This document shows, piece by piece, positions 1 through 8,335 of a DNA stretch of 19,528 nt. Within the stretch, counting starts at the first letter, position 1, and each line of letters opens with the position of its first letter. This stretch comes from CAZTDD01 sp964612675 (lineage in GTDB: Bacteria; Hinthialibacterota; Hinthialibacteria; Hinthialibacterales; JAKPRU01). The notes under the pieces are model-generated. The model ran no database searches and was not told where the DNA came from. It worked only from the letters and a program-made list of their open reading frames with translations. Made by a program: the position numbers and the translations under genes. The DNA lies in NCBI GenBank assembly GCA_964612675.1, contig CAZTDD010000127.1, forward strand, positions 1 to 19,528, given 5' to 3'.

Positions 1-266
1 CCCGAAGATCGGGGGAGGAATCTCATGGCTTGCCGAAGGCAAACATGAGAGCCGTGTAGGAGGGGGTTGAAATCCGTATCCCAGACTTTTTGCAACAGCG
101 TCAGGCTTGGGAGAGACAACAGAAAATGAGCGCAGACTGGACATGATCGGATGTGATCCAGCGTCTTTCCCTTGCCTCCCTCGAAGATCGGGCGGGGCTT
201 GGGAGTGCGTATAGACGGGAGAATTACTTTTGGAGATTGTAGACCAGTAAGGAGGCATATCATCTC
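1..266. repeat. Non-coding repeat-rich leader with modular hairpins
   Basis: No gene is seen here. Positions 1-18 are the right part of a GC-rich hairpin (loop AGA, right arm TCGGGGGAGG); its left arm lies mostly outside the window. Positions 21-50 form a second hairpin: TCTCATG/CATGAGA outside and TTGCC/GGCAA inside, around a GAA loop. Positions 57-70 read TAGGAGGGGGTTGA. The 1-18 and 57-70 blocks recur in reverse orientation at 7139-7176, where only one base separates them. Positions 175-197 are a degenerate third copy of the first hairpin (20 of 23 bases). Positions 84-103 (GACTTTTTGCA then ACAGCGTCA) resemble the reverse complement of 13901-13920 at the end of the transposase remnant. I see no convincing promoter for the downstream gene. 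Confidence 0.75.
251..255 (+). promoter_or_regulatory. Ribosome binding site fixing a GTG start
   Basis: GGAGG lies 11 bases before the GTG at 267. There is no in-frame ATG nearby and the conserved MKAVILAAG-type N-terminus of the enzyme begins exactly at this GTG, so GTG is taken as the start. The spacing is slightly long. Confidence 0.6.
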
Positions 267-998
267 GTGAAAGCGGTCATTCTTGCTGCAGGAAAAGGAA
301 CGCGGATGCGTCATCTCACCGATGATCAACCGAAACCGATGGTTGAACTCGGGAAGCAGAGAATTCTCGAACGGATCATCTTCTCGATCCGCGACAGCGG
401 GATTCGCGAGTTTGTTGTGGTGACGGGATATTACGCGAACTTGATAGAAGATCATTTTGGCGACGGCCGGAAGTTCGACATGGAAATGGCATATGTTCGA
501 CAGGAAAAGATCGACGGGACCGGAAGCGCCCTCCATTTGACGCGCGATGTTGTGGGAAATGAGACATTCTTTATGTCGTTCGGCGACATCATCACCTCAA
601 TCGAGAACTACCCGAGACTAATCGAGGACTATCGCAGACAACCGTGTGCGGCCCTCATCTCCCTGGTCGAGGTGGAAGACCCCTATCGCGGTGCAGCGGT
701 CTATGTCGACGAGGATTACAAAATCACCAAGATCATTGAGAAACCGGAAAAAGGGACATCCACCACACAGTGGAACAATGCCGGGATTTTCGTCTTCGAT
801 CCGCTGATCTTCGACTATACGGCAAATTTGACTCTTTCCCCACGGGGAGAATATGAGCTGCCGGAGGCATTCCAGAACATGCTAGAGGACGGGCTCGAAG
901 TCAGAGGATTCCCGCTGAAAGGCTTGTGGGGGGATATCGGCACTCCGGAGGACGTGGAACAGATGACGTCTCTGCTTGAGAATGACCCGAACGGCTAA
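267..998 (+). CDS. Sugar-phosphate nucleotidyltransferase (NTP_transferase family)
   Basis: This 243-residue protein is predicted to couple a sugar 1-phosphate to an NTP, giving an NDP-sugar and pyrophosphate in the cytoplasm. The family signatures are in order: LAAGKGTR at residues 6-13 (nucleotide-binding loop), PKP at 22-24 (catalytic lysine), GTGSA at 84-88, GD at 106-107 (metal-binding aspartate), EKP at 158-160 and NAGIF near 171-175. The length fits a catalytic domain alone, without the left-handed beta-helix tail present in the paralogous gene at 4826. The start is GTG. Its stop codon interlocks with that of the convergent gene at 995-4477 (CTAA read as TAA on one strand and TAG on the other). 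The exact sugar and nucleotide cannot be read from the sequence; RmlA-like or mannose-1-phosphate-type activity are both possible. Confidence 0.85.
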   Translation: MKAVILAAGKGTRMRHLTDDQPKPMVELGKQRILERIIFSIRDSGIREFVVVTGYYANLIEDHFGDGRKFDMEMAYVRQEKIDGTGSALHLTRDVVGNETFFMSFGDIITSIENYPRLIEDYRRQPCAALISLVEVEDPYRGAAVYVDEDYKITKIIEKPEKGTSTTQWNNAGIFVFDPLIFDYTANLTLSPRGEYELPEAFQNMLEDGLEVRGFPLKGLWGDIGTPEDVEQMTSLLENDPNG

Positions 999-3900
999 AC
1001 CTCACCGTTCCAGATAACGCGCAATCCAAGTTCCGTCTCGATTCGCTCGACAAGAGATACAACATGTTTACGGACAGTTTCCCGCACTTCCGGTGTCGAT
1101 AAATCGTCTTCGAAGGATAAGCGGGTATAGTTGCGTTGATAGGGCACTCCCTGCGTCAGAACGGTGTTTCCGTTCTCATCCATATCGACAAATCCCACCG
1201 TCACTATGCGATTCGCTGAGTCCTTTTCAATCTCGACGCGCACACAAGGGCGCTGCCGACGGAGCAGATCGCGAACCATGTCGGCTGTCTCAAAGTCGTT
1301 AACATTGAGTCGGTCGGTTGATAAAGCCAACGTAGGTGCAGCCACGTAGAAGCCGCTCGATGCTAGAATTTTGATCAGATCAGCAAACCCAAATTCAGGA
1401 TTATGAGGACCTTGAACTCCATCCTTGACCGTCTTGGACTGCGCCGACTGTTTTTGCCAATTCCTGTACGCGTCTGATTTTTCGAACAACTCATGTTTGT
1501 AGCGGCTGAGGTAATCGAAGACAGAAGACTCGGCACAGAAGAGGCCGACATTCGTCGCTCCGGGCTGATTACGGGCTTCGTGGGCCTGATCGAACAAGGC
1601 TTCATCCGCCTTTTGCCAGTTCCAGAGCACAGTCCCCCGATCCGGCCAGCGATTGGAAGTCACCACAGGCGCATAGGGTTCGTCGACGACGAGACAAGGG
1701 AGGACAAGCGGAACAAGATGCCCAAGCGCCTGTTTGATCGTCAACATTTTGCCAATGGTTTCAGGCGATTTGGTTGGCGCATCGGCAAAAACAAACAGAA
1801 TGACTCCCTCGAAGTCACTCAACGCCTGGGCTGCAGTCAGATGCGCGTCTCCATCTCCAAACCTATTCTCCTGAATCACAATATCGACGTGGAAACCGTT
1901 TTGCTCGGTGATCTCGCTGCGCGCCAGTGTCTCGGCAATGTCGTCGCGGTTCTCCGCGCTGGCAACGACCACAATCCTCTTCGTAAACGGTAGGGCATTC
2001 CTCAAACTCAGGAGCAGCATCTCGTCTCCCAGGAAGAGACGGTGTTTCTGTCCCAGTCCACCCACATGCTCGGCGATCCGTCTGCCAAGCCCGGCGGCGG
2101 CCACGACGAGTGCGGTCTCGCGCGGACCACATGTATGGTTGATTTCGTTCGCCCAAGCGAGAATTCGCCGCTGCTCCTCCGGCGTGAGAGACCGCCCTGC
2201 AGCAGCGTGAATCTGTTTCAAAATATCCAGCCGTTTGCGATGGACCATGAGACCCGTCATTCCCCACGGTCTCTGAGGTTCGCCACTACGGAGGTACGAG
2301 GCGATCTGGCGGATTGCGCCGTGACAACCGGCCAGAACCCACAGTCCCATCTTTTTGTGCTCGGGATCGATACAGATGAGCCTTTCGATCCGATTGCGCA
2401 GTTGGAGCGCCTGTTCGAGGTCTTTTTCGGTATACAGCGGATCGCGTGGCCGACCGAGGCTGTCCAACCCTGAGCGATGGTTAAATTTAGCATACGAGCG
2501 AAGAACCTCGCCCCATTTTTGCTCACAACTGTGATCCCGGGTTCGATGCCAATGGACAGTGCGCTCGATTCCCTCCCGGATATCCGTTTGGGGATCATAA
2601 CCGAGCAGCTCTCGTGCCTTCGCTATATCTGCAAACGTTCTGGGAACATCCCCGGGCTGTTCCGGGAGTCTTTCTATCAATCCGTCGGATGCCAGACCCT
2701 CTATATACCGCTTCGATTCATCCGGAGATAGTACTTTTGGATCGGCATCTAATTGGATGAGGTCGAGAGATTTTGCGATGAGAAGAATGATCTCTCGCAC
2801 CGTGGTCGTATCGGATTCGCCGAGATTGATGACCTCACACCAATCCCTTTTTTCGACGGGTAGCCGCACAACCGCAACGATGCCTTCGACGATGTCATCA
2901 ATGTAGGTGTAATCTCTTTCGAAGGTTCCGTCTCCGTATAACGGTATAGGTTCTCCCCGATCCATCTTCTCGATGAATTTCCGAATCGCCATATCGGGAC
3001 GCCCCCCCGGACCATATACAGTGAAGAAACGCAGAGCGGTGACCGGAAACCCGTGAAGGCGGTGATAGCAAGCCGCTTGAACCTCATTCGCCTTCTTCGT
3101 GGCCGCATATGGCGAGATGGGCTCATCGACGGGTTGCGACTCGGAGAAAGGAATCCGGTCGCTTCCACCGTAGACGGATGAACTGGAAGCATAGAGAAAG
3201 TGCTTGACATTATACCGGCGCGCCATCTCCAGCAGGTTCTGTGTGCCGAGAACATTTGTACTGACATACAGCTGGGGATCGTCGATCGACGGACGAACGC
3301 CGGCACGCGCGCCAATGTGGACAATTTTGTCGATACTGCGGGAACTAAAAACTCGATCTAGTAAATCGAGATCCCGAAAATCTCCTTCGAGCAGTTCAAA
3401 CTCAGGATATTCGAACAGATTCGATACGCTTTCGAACTTTAGAAACGGATCGTAGTAATTGTTGAAGTTGTCCAGAACGACCACCCGGTAACCATCGTGT
3501 AGCAGCCGTCGAGCGAGATTCGAACCGATGAATCCCGCGCCGCCGGTAATCAGAATTGTCTCACTCGTTTCGGACTTCGCCGGGCACCGCATCGCAAAGC
3601 TCAAAGAACGCAGAAACATCTGTTGTTGTCGAAGCGCGAGAGTCTCAAGTCGCGACCAGTCCTTTGCGTTTACCGCGTCTCGTTCGGCGGTACGAAGATC
3701 GGATATCGTTCGATGTTCCCAGAGTTCTTCGGCATCCTCGGTTCGAACAGGGGGATGAATGAAACCGGCACGGGAAACCAAGTCATCAAGGTCTGAATTC
3801 TCATCGGTACCGATCGCCTGCTTTGTGCATTCGATAACCGAGTCCCGCTCCAGGCACAATCCGTGGACGGCAACGGCCGCCAGGACGGAAAGGACGGCCA

Positions 3901-4477
3901 ATCCTTCACGTATATCCTCGGGCATTCCGTCCTGCATATCATTTCCAAAGAAAAGATGCGCACCCGAGGGGTTGCAACCGTCAGAGTGCTGCAAGACACA
4001 CGTAAATGCCGATCCGACCACATCTCTCAGTATCCGTTGCTCGCTGTGGTTGACCTGTTCATTCTGCAGGGAGACACCAAACTCCGCATCCTCCCGGTCA
4101 ACGTGAACTCCTCTGACAATCCGCTCCGAAGGCGGAGTAACCGCCACAGCGAGTTCAGAAGCATTCAAAGCCGATCCGGACCCGTTCGAACCGGTTTCAC
4201 ATAAACAACCGATCAACCACAGGCGTGCATGCGGTCCCAGATTCTTTTCTATTTCATCCAATAGCCGTAGATAAATGGAAATGGGCCTCTGGAGGGTTTC
4301 CGAGTCTGGGCCAAAAGTCTGTTCCAGAAAGCGTTGAAAGTCCGCCGTGGGATTTTGAAACGCACTTCGCCATTCCTCGACAGATCGTCGATATGCTTCG
4401 AGAGCGCGATAAAAACAGCTTTCCGGTCGCTCGCCGGCATGTTCAAGAAGAAGGGGTAGATCCGGAATAACAATCAT
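995..4477 (-). CDS. Three-domain fusion: GHMP-kinase-like, NAD-dependent epimerase, GlmU-like nucleotidyltransferase
   Basis: This 1160-residue protein is an unusual fusion. Residues 305-645 are an extended short-chain dehydrogenase close to UDP-glucuronate 4-epimerases: TGGAGFIG at 311-318, acidic D336, the SSSSVYG serine region at 431-437, and Y457-x3-K461. Residues 788-1060 resemble a GlmU/MobA-type nucleotidyltransferase: AAAGLGRR at 793-800, K811, GDGDA at 874-878, the metal-binding aspartate in FADAP at 897-901, and NVG at 976-978. Residues 1-300 look like a degenerate galactokinase: RLWLIG at 85-90 with a following NG, a helix at 184-210 where the SSSA glycine-rich motif would lie, and a C-terminal segment at 254-292 like the galactokinase C-domain. 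The ATP-binding GxSSSA motif is not recognisable, so kinase activity is doubtful. Residues 650-785 and 1075-1160 are unassigned. ATG at 4477 has only a weak GAG upstream. Domain assignments are by motif; the kinase-like part is inference. Confidence 0.8.
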   Translation of the reverse strand: MIVIPDLPLLLEHAGERPESCFYRALEAYRRSVEEWRSAFQNPTADFQRFLEQTFGPDSETLQRPISIYLRLLDEIEKNLGPHARLWLIGCLCETGSNGSGSALNASELAVAVTPPSERIVRGVHVDREDAEFGVSLQNEQVNHSEQRILRDVVGSAFTCVLQHSDGCNPSGAHLFFGNDMQDGMPEDIREGLAVLSVLAAVAVHGLCLERDSVIECTKQAIGTDENSDLDDLVSRAGFIHPPVRTEDAEELWEHRTISDLRTAERDAVNAKDWSRLETLALRQQQMFLRSLSFAMRCPAKSETSETILITGGAGFIGSNLARRLLHDGYRVVVLDNFNNYYDPFLKFESVSNLFEYPEFELLEGDFRDLDLLDRVFSSRSIDKIVHIGARAGVRPSIDDPQLYVSTNVLGTQNLLEMARRYNVKHFLYASSSSVYGGSDRIPFSESQPVDEPISPYAATKKANEVQAACYHRLHGFPVTALRFFTVYGPGGRPDMAIRKFIEKMDRGEPIPLYGDGTFERDYTYIDDIVEGIVAVVRLPVEKRDWCEVINLGESDTTTVREIILLIAKSLDLIQLDADPKVLSPDESKRYIEGLASDGLIERLPEQPGDVPRTFADIAKARELLGYDPQTDIREGIERTVHWHRTRDHSCEQKWGEVLRSYAKFNHRSGLDSLGRPRDPLYTEKDLEQALQLRNRIERLICIDPEHKKMGLWVLAGCHGAIRQIASYLRSGEPQRPWGMTGLMVHRKRLDILKQIHAAAGRSLTPEEQRRILAWANEINHTCGPRETALVVAAAGLGRRIAEHVGGLGQKHRLFLGDEMLLLSLRNALPFTKRIVVVASAENRDDIAETLARSEITEQNGFHVDIVIQENRFGDGDAHLTAAQALSDFEGVILFVFADAPTKSPETIGKMLTIKQALGHLVPLVLPCLVVDEPYAPVVTSNRWPDRGTVLWNWQKADEALFDQAHEARNQPGATNVGLFCAESSVFDYLSRYKHELFEKSDAYRNWQKQSAQSKTVKDGVQGPHNPEFGFADLIKILASSGFYVAAPTLALSTDRLNVNDFETADMVRDLLRRQRPCVRVEIEKDSANRIVTVGFVDMDENGNTVLTQGVPYQRNYTRLSFEDDLSTPEVRETVRKHVVSLVERIETELGLRVIWNGEV

Positions 4478-4825
4478 TCAGTCACTCGTGTTTCATCGTG
4501 ATATCGGAGTTGACCAGCATACCACCAGTGTGTCTGAATCGTACAGTTGCCCGAACGTCTTAACGAGATTTGCACCTGGAAAATCCAGAGCGGTTTATGA
4601 AGAATAATCGTGCAGATACACGCGAGAAAGTATTTATTGGACCGTTTCTTCTTTCAAACCGGTGCAGATTCTCCAGAACGCTTTGGAGCTCGCTTGAGAA
4701 CAGAGATAGGTCATGGTATTTTGAGTGTTTATCGTAACAAGCTCGTATTGCACTTTTTGTGCGACACAAATCTTCTGAATCCTTGAGTCAGCGACGACTC
4801 TAAGTACGCTGCGAACAGAAATCCG
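4478..4825. other. 348-bp divergent intergenic region
   Basis: This region separates the divergent starts of the fusion gene (-) and the RmlA-like gene (+). No coding region is supported. It is AT-richer than the flanking genes and holds short hairpins such as GAGTC-6 nt-GACTC near 4789 and GCAC-TTTTT-GTGC near 4750. It includes one plausible forward promoter (listed separately). I see no clear promoter for the reverse gene. Confidence 0.6.
4694..4722 (+). promoter_or_regulatory. Candidate sigma70-type promoter
   Basis: TTGAGA at 4694-4699 and TATTTT at 4717-4722 are separated by exactly 17 bases, about 100 bases before the start at 4826. The -35 matches consensus at five of six positions and the -10 at four. 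It could drive the RmlA-like gene and ahcY. There is no experimental support. Confidence 0.35.
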
Positions 4826-5800
4826 ATGAAAGCAATCATTCCCGTTGCCGGACAAGGCACACGTCTTCGTCCGCACACACATACAATCCCGAAGGTACTC
4901 CTCCAAGTAGCGGGCAAACCGATTGTGGGGCATATCCTGGATGAACTGAAACCTCTGGGGATCGACGAATTGGTAATGGTCGTCGGTTATCGCGGCGACA
5001 TGATCCAGGAGTATGTCAACACTAGTTATTCGTACAAGACGACCTTTGTGGAACAGAAAGAGCTTCTCGGTCTCGGCCACGCCATTTACTTGGCAGCCAA
5101 GGAAGCCGGTTCGGGTCCAACCTTGATCATTCTCGGCGACACGGTGTTTCGGGCGGATATGCGCCCGATCATGGAGGCCCAGCACGCCTTGCTCGGGGTC
5201 AAACCGGTCGAAGATCCACGCCGGTTTGGAATCGCAGAGGTGAAGAACGGTCGTGTCGTTCGTCTTGTGGAAAAACCGGATCGGCCTTCCTCCAACCTCG
5301 CGATTGTCGGTATCTACTTTCTTCCGGATCTGGCCCCCTTGTTGGAATGCCTGGAGAGAATCGTGAGCGAGAACCGTACAACGAAGGGTGAGATTCAGCT
5401 CACGGATGCTCTTCAGCTATTGCTCGACCAGGGCGTGGATATGCGTCCGCTTCCCGTGGAGGGGTGGCTGGACTGCGGTAAGCCTGAGACTCTTCTCGAC
5501 ACCAACCGGCAGCTGTTGATTTCCAAGGGATATCACCGATCGATAGAGGGAAGCATCCTCATCGATCCGGTGTATGTAGCGGATTCGGCCGTTATTGATA
5601 CGTCCATCATTGGACCGTTTGTTTCTGTCGCGGAGAATTCAGTGATCGAGCGTTCGATTTTGCGTGACACTATCGTCAATCAAGAGGCCAACGTCCAGAA
5701 TGCATCCCTCGAGGAGTCCATTATCGGCGCTCATGCCGTCGTCCGCGGGCGTATGAGTCACTTGAACGTGGGCGACTCGTCCGAAATCGATTTTTCATAA
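4826..5800 (+). CDS. RmlA-like sugar nucleotidyltransferase with beta-helix tail
   Basis: This 324-residue cytoplasmic enzyme is of the glucose-1-phosphate thymidylyltransferase/UTP-glucose-1-phosphate uridylyltransferase superfamily, forming an NDP-sugar from a sugar 1-phosphate. Catalytic features: GQGTRLR at 9-15, PK at 22-23, GLGHA at 82-86, GD at 104-105, EKP at 149-151 and WLDCGKPE at 214-221. Residues 241-305 show the hexapeptide-like periodicity of a left-handed beta-helix (repeated V/I-I-x-x-S steps), the layout of the long archaeal/bacterial RmlA-like group. ATG at 4826 begins the conserved MKAIIPVAG strand, although no clear Shine-Dalgarno precedes it. It lies 36 bases before ahcY in the same direction, so co-transcription is likely. 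Substrate specificity is not determinable; dTDP-glucose synthesis is the leading guess. Confidence 0.85.
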   Translation: MKAIIPVAGQGTRLRPHTHTIPKVLLQVAGKPIVGHILDELKPLGIDELVMVVGYRGDMIQEYVNTSYSYKTTFVEQKELLGLGHAIYLAAKEAGSGPTLIILGDTVFRADMRPIMEAQHALLGVKPVEDPRRFGIAEVKNGRVVRLVEKPDRPSSNLAIVGIYFLPDLAPLLECLERIVSENRTTKGEIQLTDALQLLLDQGVDMRPLPVEGWLDCGKPETLLDTNRQLLISKGYHRSIEGSILIDPVYVADSAVIDTSIIGPFVSVAENSVIERSILRDTIVNQEANVQNASLEESIIGAHAVVRGRMSHLNVGDSSEIDFS

Positions 5801-5822
5801 GCACAAAACCAATCTCTATTGC

Positions 5823-5828
5823 AAGGAG
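5823..5828 (+). promoter_or_regulatory. Ribosome binding site deciding the ahcY start
   Basis: AAGGAG ends eight bases before the ATG at 5837. A TTG six codons upstream (5819) is in frame, but the ribosome site lies inside that extension, so the ATG at 5837 is the better start. Confidence 0.75.
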
Positions 5829-5836
5829 CATATCGA

Positions 5837-7108
5837 ATGGCTAAGAAACACCCCGCACATGATGTGAAAGACCTCAAACTGGCCGAGGCCGGTAAGATAC
5901 GAATCGAATGGGCGGAGCGAGAGATGCCCGTCCTCCGCCAGATTCGAGAGCGGTTTACCAAACAGAAGCCCCTGAAAGGCGTTCGTATGTCCGCCTGCCT
6001 ACATGTCACAACAGAAACTGCGAACCTGATGAGAACACTGAAAGCCGGCGGCGCCGATGTAATACTCTGTGCCTCGAATCCGCTTTCGACACAAGACGAT
6101 GTCACAGCTTCGCTCGTTGTCGATTATGGAATTTCGACGTACGCAATCAAGGGCGAGAACAACAAAACCTACTATCAACATATTGATGCGGCATTGGACG
6201 GCGAACCGTCGATCACGATGGATGACGGCGCCGACCTGGTCAATGTGATCCATAGTCAACGGAAGAACCTCTTGGAAAACATCGTCGGCGGCATGGAAGA
6301 GACAACGACCGGCGTCATCCGGCTGAAAGCCATGGCCAATAACGGTGTTCTGGCGTATCCGATCGTGGCTGTGAACGATGCAATGACCAAACATCTTTTC
6401 GACAACCGATACGGAACAGGACAATCCACAATCGACGGGATTCTTCGGGCGACAAATCGCTTGATCGCGGGATCGGTATTCGTTGTGTGCGGATATGGCT
6501 ACTGCGGACGTGGCACCGCCGCCCGTGCGGAGGGTATGGGCGCACGAGTGATTGTTACCGAGGTCGATCCAGTTAGGGCGCTACAGGCAGCGATGGACGG
6601 ATACGATGTGATGCCGATCGCACAGGCGGCACGTGTCGGCGATTTCTTTGTAACCGTTACCGGCGATATCGCAGTTATTCGGCCGGAACATTTCGAGAAG
6701 ATGAAGGACGGCGCCATTATCTGCAACAGCGGTCACTTCAACGTCGAACTCGAGTTGGAAGGTCTTGCGAGAATAGCGAAGAAGCGACGTCAGTTGCGAC
6801 CGATGGTCGAGGAGTTTGTGCTGAATAGCGGCAAATCGATCTTCGTTTTGGCGGACGGCCGCTTGGTCAATCTGGCTTCCGCTGAAGGTCACCCCGCGAG
6901 CGTTATGGACATGTCCTTTGCGAATCAGGCGCTTTGCGCGGAGTATATGCTGAATAATGCGGACAAGCTGGAGCCGACGGTGTACCCGGTGCCTGAGAAA
7001 ATCGACAAAGAAATAGCACGTCTCAAGCTGAAGGCCATGGGGATCAAGTGCGACAAGCTGACCAAACAGCAGAAAGAATACCTGTCCAGCTACGATATAG
7101 GGACGTAA
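5837..7108 (+). CDS. ahcY: Adenosylhomocysteinase
   Basis: S-adenosyl-L-homocysteine hydrolase, 423 residues from the ATG at 5837. It splits S-adenosylhomocysteine into adenosine and homocysteine using tightly bound NAD, removing the product inhibitor of methyltransferases. Visible signatures: CLHVTTETANLM at 54-65, ASNPLSTQDDV at 79-89, DDGADLVN at 129-136, EETTTG at 154-159, DNRYGTGQST at 189-198 and the NAD loop GYGYCGRG at 219-226. The last is a variant of the usual GYGDVGKG. The C-terminus ends in EYLSSYDIGT and lacks the K-x-x-x-Y end of the longer eukaryotic-type enzymes, so it belongs to the shorter archaeal/Thermotoga-like group. It follows the RmlA-like gene by 36 bases. A weak ATCTG/CAGAT hairpin at 7115-7130 and the strong hairpin at 7154-7176 lie downstream. 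Confidence 0.95.
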   Translation: MAKKHPAHDVKDLKLAEAGKIRIEWAEREMPVLRQIRERFTKQKPLKGVRMSACLHVTTETANLMRTLKAGGADVILCASNPLSTQDDVTASLVVDYGISTYAIKGENNKTYYQHIDAALDGEPSITMDDGADLVNVIHSQRKNLLENIVGGMEETTTGVIRLKAMANNGVLAYPIVAVNDAMTKHLFDNRYGTGQSTIDGILRATNRLIAGSVFVVCGYGYCGRGTAARAEGMGARVIVTEVDPVRALQAAMDGYDVMPIAQAARVGDFFVTVTGDIAVIRPEHFEKMKDGAIICNSGHFNVELELEGLARIAKKRRQLRPMVEEFVLNSGKSIFVLADGRLVNLASAEGHPASVMDMSFANQALCAEYMLNNADKLEPTVYPVPEKIDKEIARLKLKAMGIKCDKLTKQQKEYLSSYDIGT

Positions 7109-7138
7109 TCCCTCATCTGAAGCCACAGATCAGAACAA

Positions 7139-7176
7139 TCAACCCCCTCCTAACCTCCCCCGATCTTCGGGGGAGG
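7139..7176. repeat. Dispersed GC-rich hairpin repeat, short version
   Basis: Positions 7154-7163 (CCTCCCCCGA) and 7167-7176 (TCGGGGGAGG) form a perfect 10-bp stem around the loop TCT. Positions 7139-7152 (TCAACCCCCTCCTA) complete the element. Read on the reverse strand it matches the blocks at 1-18 and 57-70, without the intervening 38 bases. It sits between the convergent ends of ahcY and the CgeB-like gene and may act as a bidirectional terminator, although no T-tract follows the stem. Confidence 0.8.
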
Positions 7177-8335
7177 AATGGGGTCGGTCTTCTCCCCCAA
7201 GAGGGACATTAAGAAACCACGCAATCCGCTCGACCCGGTGCACGTACCGATGCTGTTCCGAGATGACTTCTTTGGTCTGTTCCGTCCATTCTCGCCGTTG
7301 AGAGGGATCAGACATAAGATGGCAGACCTGATCAACCAGCTCGTCAGTACTTGTAAATGTGCTACTTCGGATACCTTCCCAATATGTCTGAGTCTCGTTG
7401 CTAGGCGGCAGATTGAAGGTGCTGGATAATAGAAAACCTCCCGCTGCGGGGACGTTGAAATCGCGTTGCGTTGGCGCGGTAAATCCTTGAAGGCTCCGCA
7501 AATTGATGGAGATAGACGCGGAACGATAAAGATCCGGTGTCTCGGTTTTGGGATCGAGAGTACCTCGGTACCGATAACGCAGTCGAGAATCCGTTAAGAA
7601 CCCCGGCCAGTCGGCCCCTCCAAACAGCTGCAATCCAATTGGGTACAGTTTCTCCAGCATTTCGATCCGATACCGGTTGTTCGCGGTCACATAGAGGTAA
7701 TAGGCCAACTGCCCGGTCAACTCGACCCGACGGTTCGGTGCGAAAGGTATTTCCTCCATGATTCGTTCGACGGGGACGGACGGTTCACGGGTTTTCCTGT
7801 CTACAATCCGATCAAGATATTGACACAGGTCCGGAGGTACCTGCCGCCGCCAGGTTTCCATGTTTTTGACAGATCCAACATACGCCACAGGTGCGGCAAA
7901 TTCCGGACGGTCTGTGCCAGGCTGCTCGATATCGGCCGCTACAGGCAGGAATAGAATGCGATTGCCGCCCCGTTTTCGGACATTCGGGGCAAACGCCGGA
8001 TCCGCAACAAGAATCACATCGCGCGAATCGAAAGTGTCGTCTCCCAAAATGAACGGGTCGTCAAGAATCCAAACCAAACGCTGGACATCCAAACCGGCGA
8101 TTTCCTCACTCGAAAAACCTATCTGCGACAGGTACAAAGAGGACGGTTGATTGACAAAGAAGAGAAGATCCGGAGAGAATTCGATCAAATCCGTCCGAAG
8201 AGCGGCGATGTCCGAACTCGGATCCAGGCGGGGAGCACGAACCGTCCAGCCGTATTCCTCCATGCCTCGAAGCGCACCTCGGACGATACTGCGGGCACCG
8301 AATGAACGTGGATCATCAAATGTCCATACTCTCAT
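7139..8335 (-). CDS. CgeB-like glycosyltransferase
   Basis: This 398-residue cytoplasmic protein resembles GT-B glycosyltransferases of the CgeB / glycosyl transferase 1_2 group. The N-terminal half has Rossmann-like alternation with DLLFFVNQPSS near 55-65 and WILDDPF near 89-95. The C-terminal half carries the typical acceptor/donor region, with LRYRYRGTL and RSASISINLRS near 250-278 and RDFNVPAAGGFLLSS near 288-302. This matches the (F/E)xPAxGGFLL block by which CgeB-type proteins are recognised. The ATG at 8335 opens a typical first strand (MRVWTFDDP), but no good ribosome site precedes it. The last dozen residues (SSPEDRGRLGGG) and the stop are encoded by the hairpin repeat at 7139-7176, so the natural C-terminus has probably been replaced. 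Its 5' end overlaps the divergent membrane gene. Donor and acceptor are unknown. Confidence 0.75.
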   Translation of the reverse strand: MRVWTFDDPRSFGARSIVRGALRGMEEYGWTVRAPRLDPSSDIAALRTDLIEFSPDLLFFVNQPSSLYLSQIGFSSEEIAGLDVQRLVWILDDPFILGDDTFDSRDVILVADPAFAPNVRKRGGNRILFLPVAADIEQPGTDRPEFAAPVAYVGSVKNMETWRRQVPPDLCQYLDRIVDRKTREPSVPVERIMEEIPFAPNRRVELTGQLAYYLYVTANNRYRIEMLEKLYPIGLQLFGGADWPGFLTDSRLRYRYRGTLDPKTETPDLYRSASISINLRSLQGFTAPTQRDFNVPAAGGFLLSSTFNLPPSNETQTYWEGIRSSTFTSTDELVDQVCHLMSDPSQRREWTEQTKEVISEQHRYVHRVERIAWFLNVPLGGEDRPHSSPEDRGRLGGG

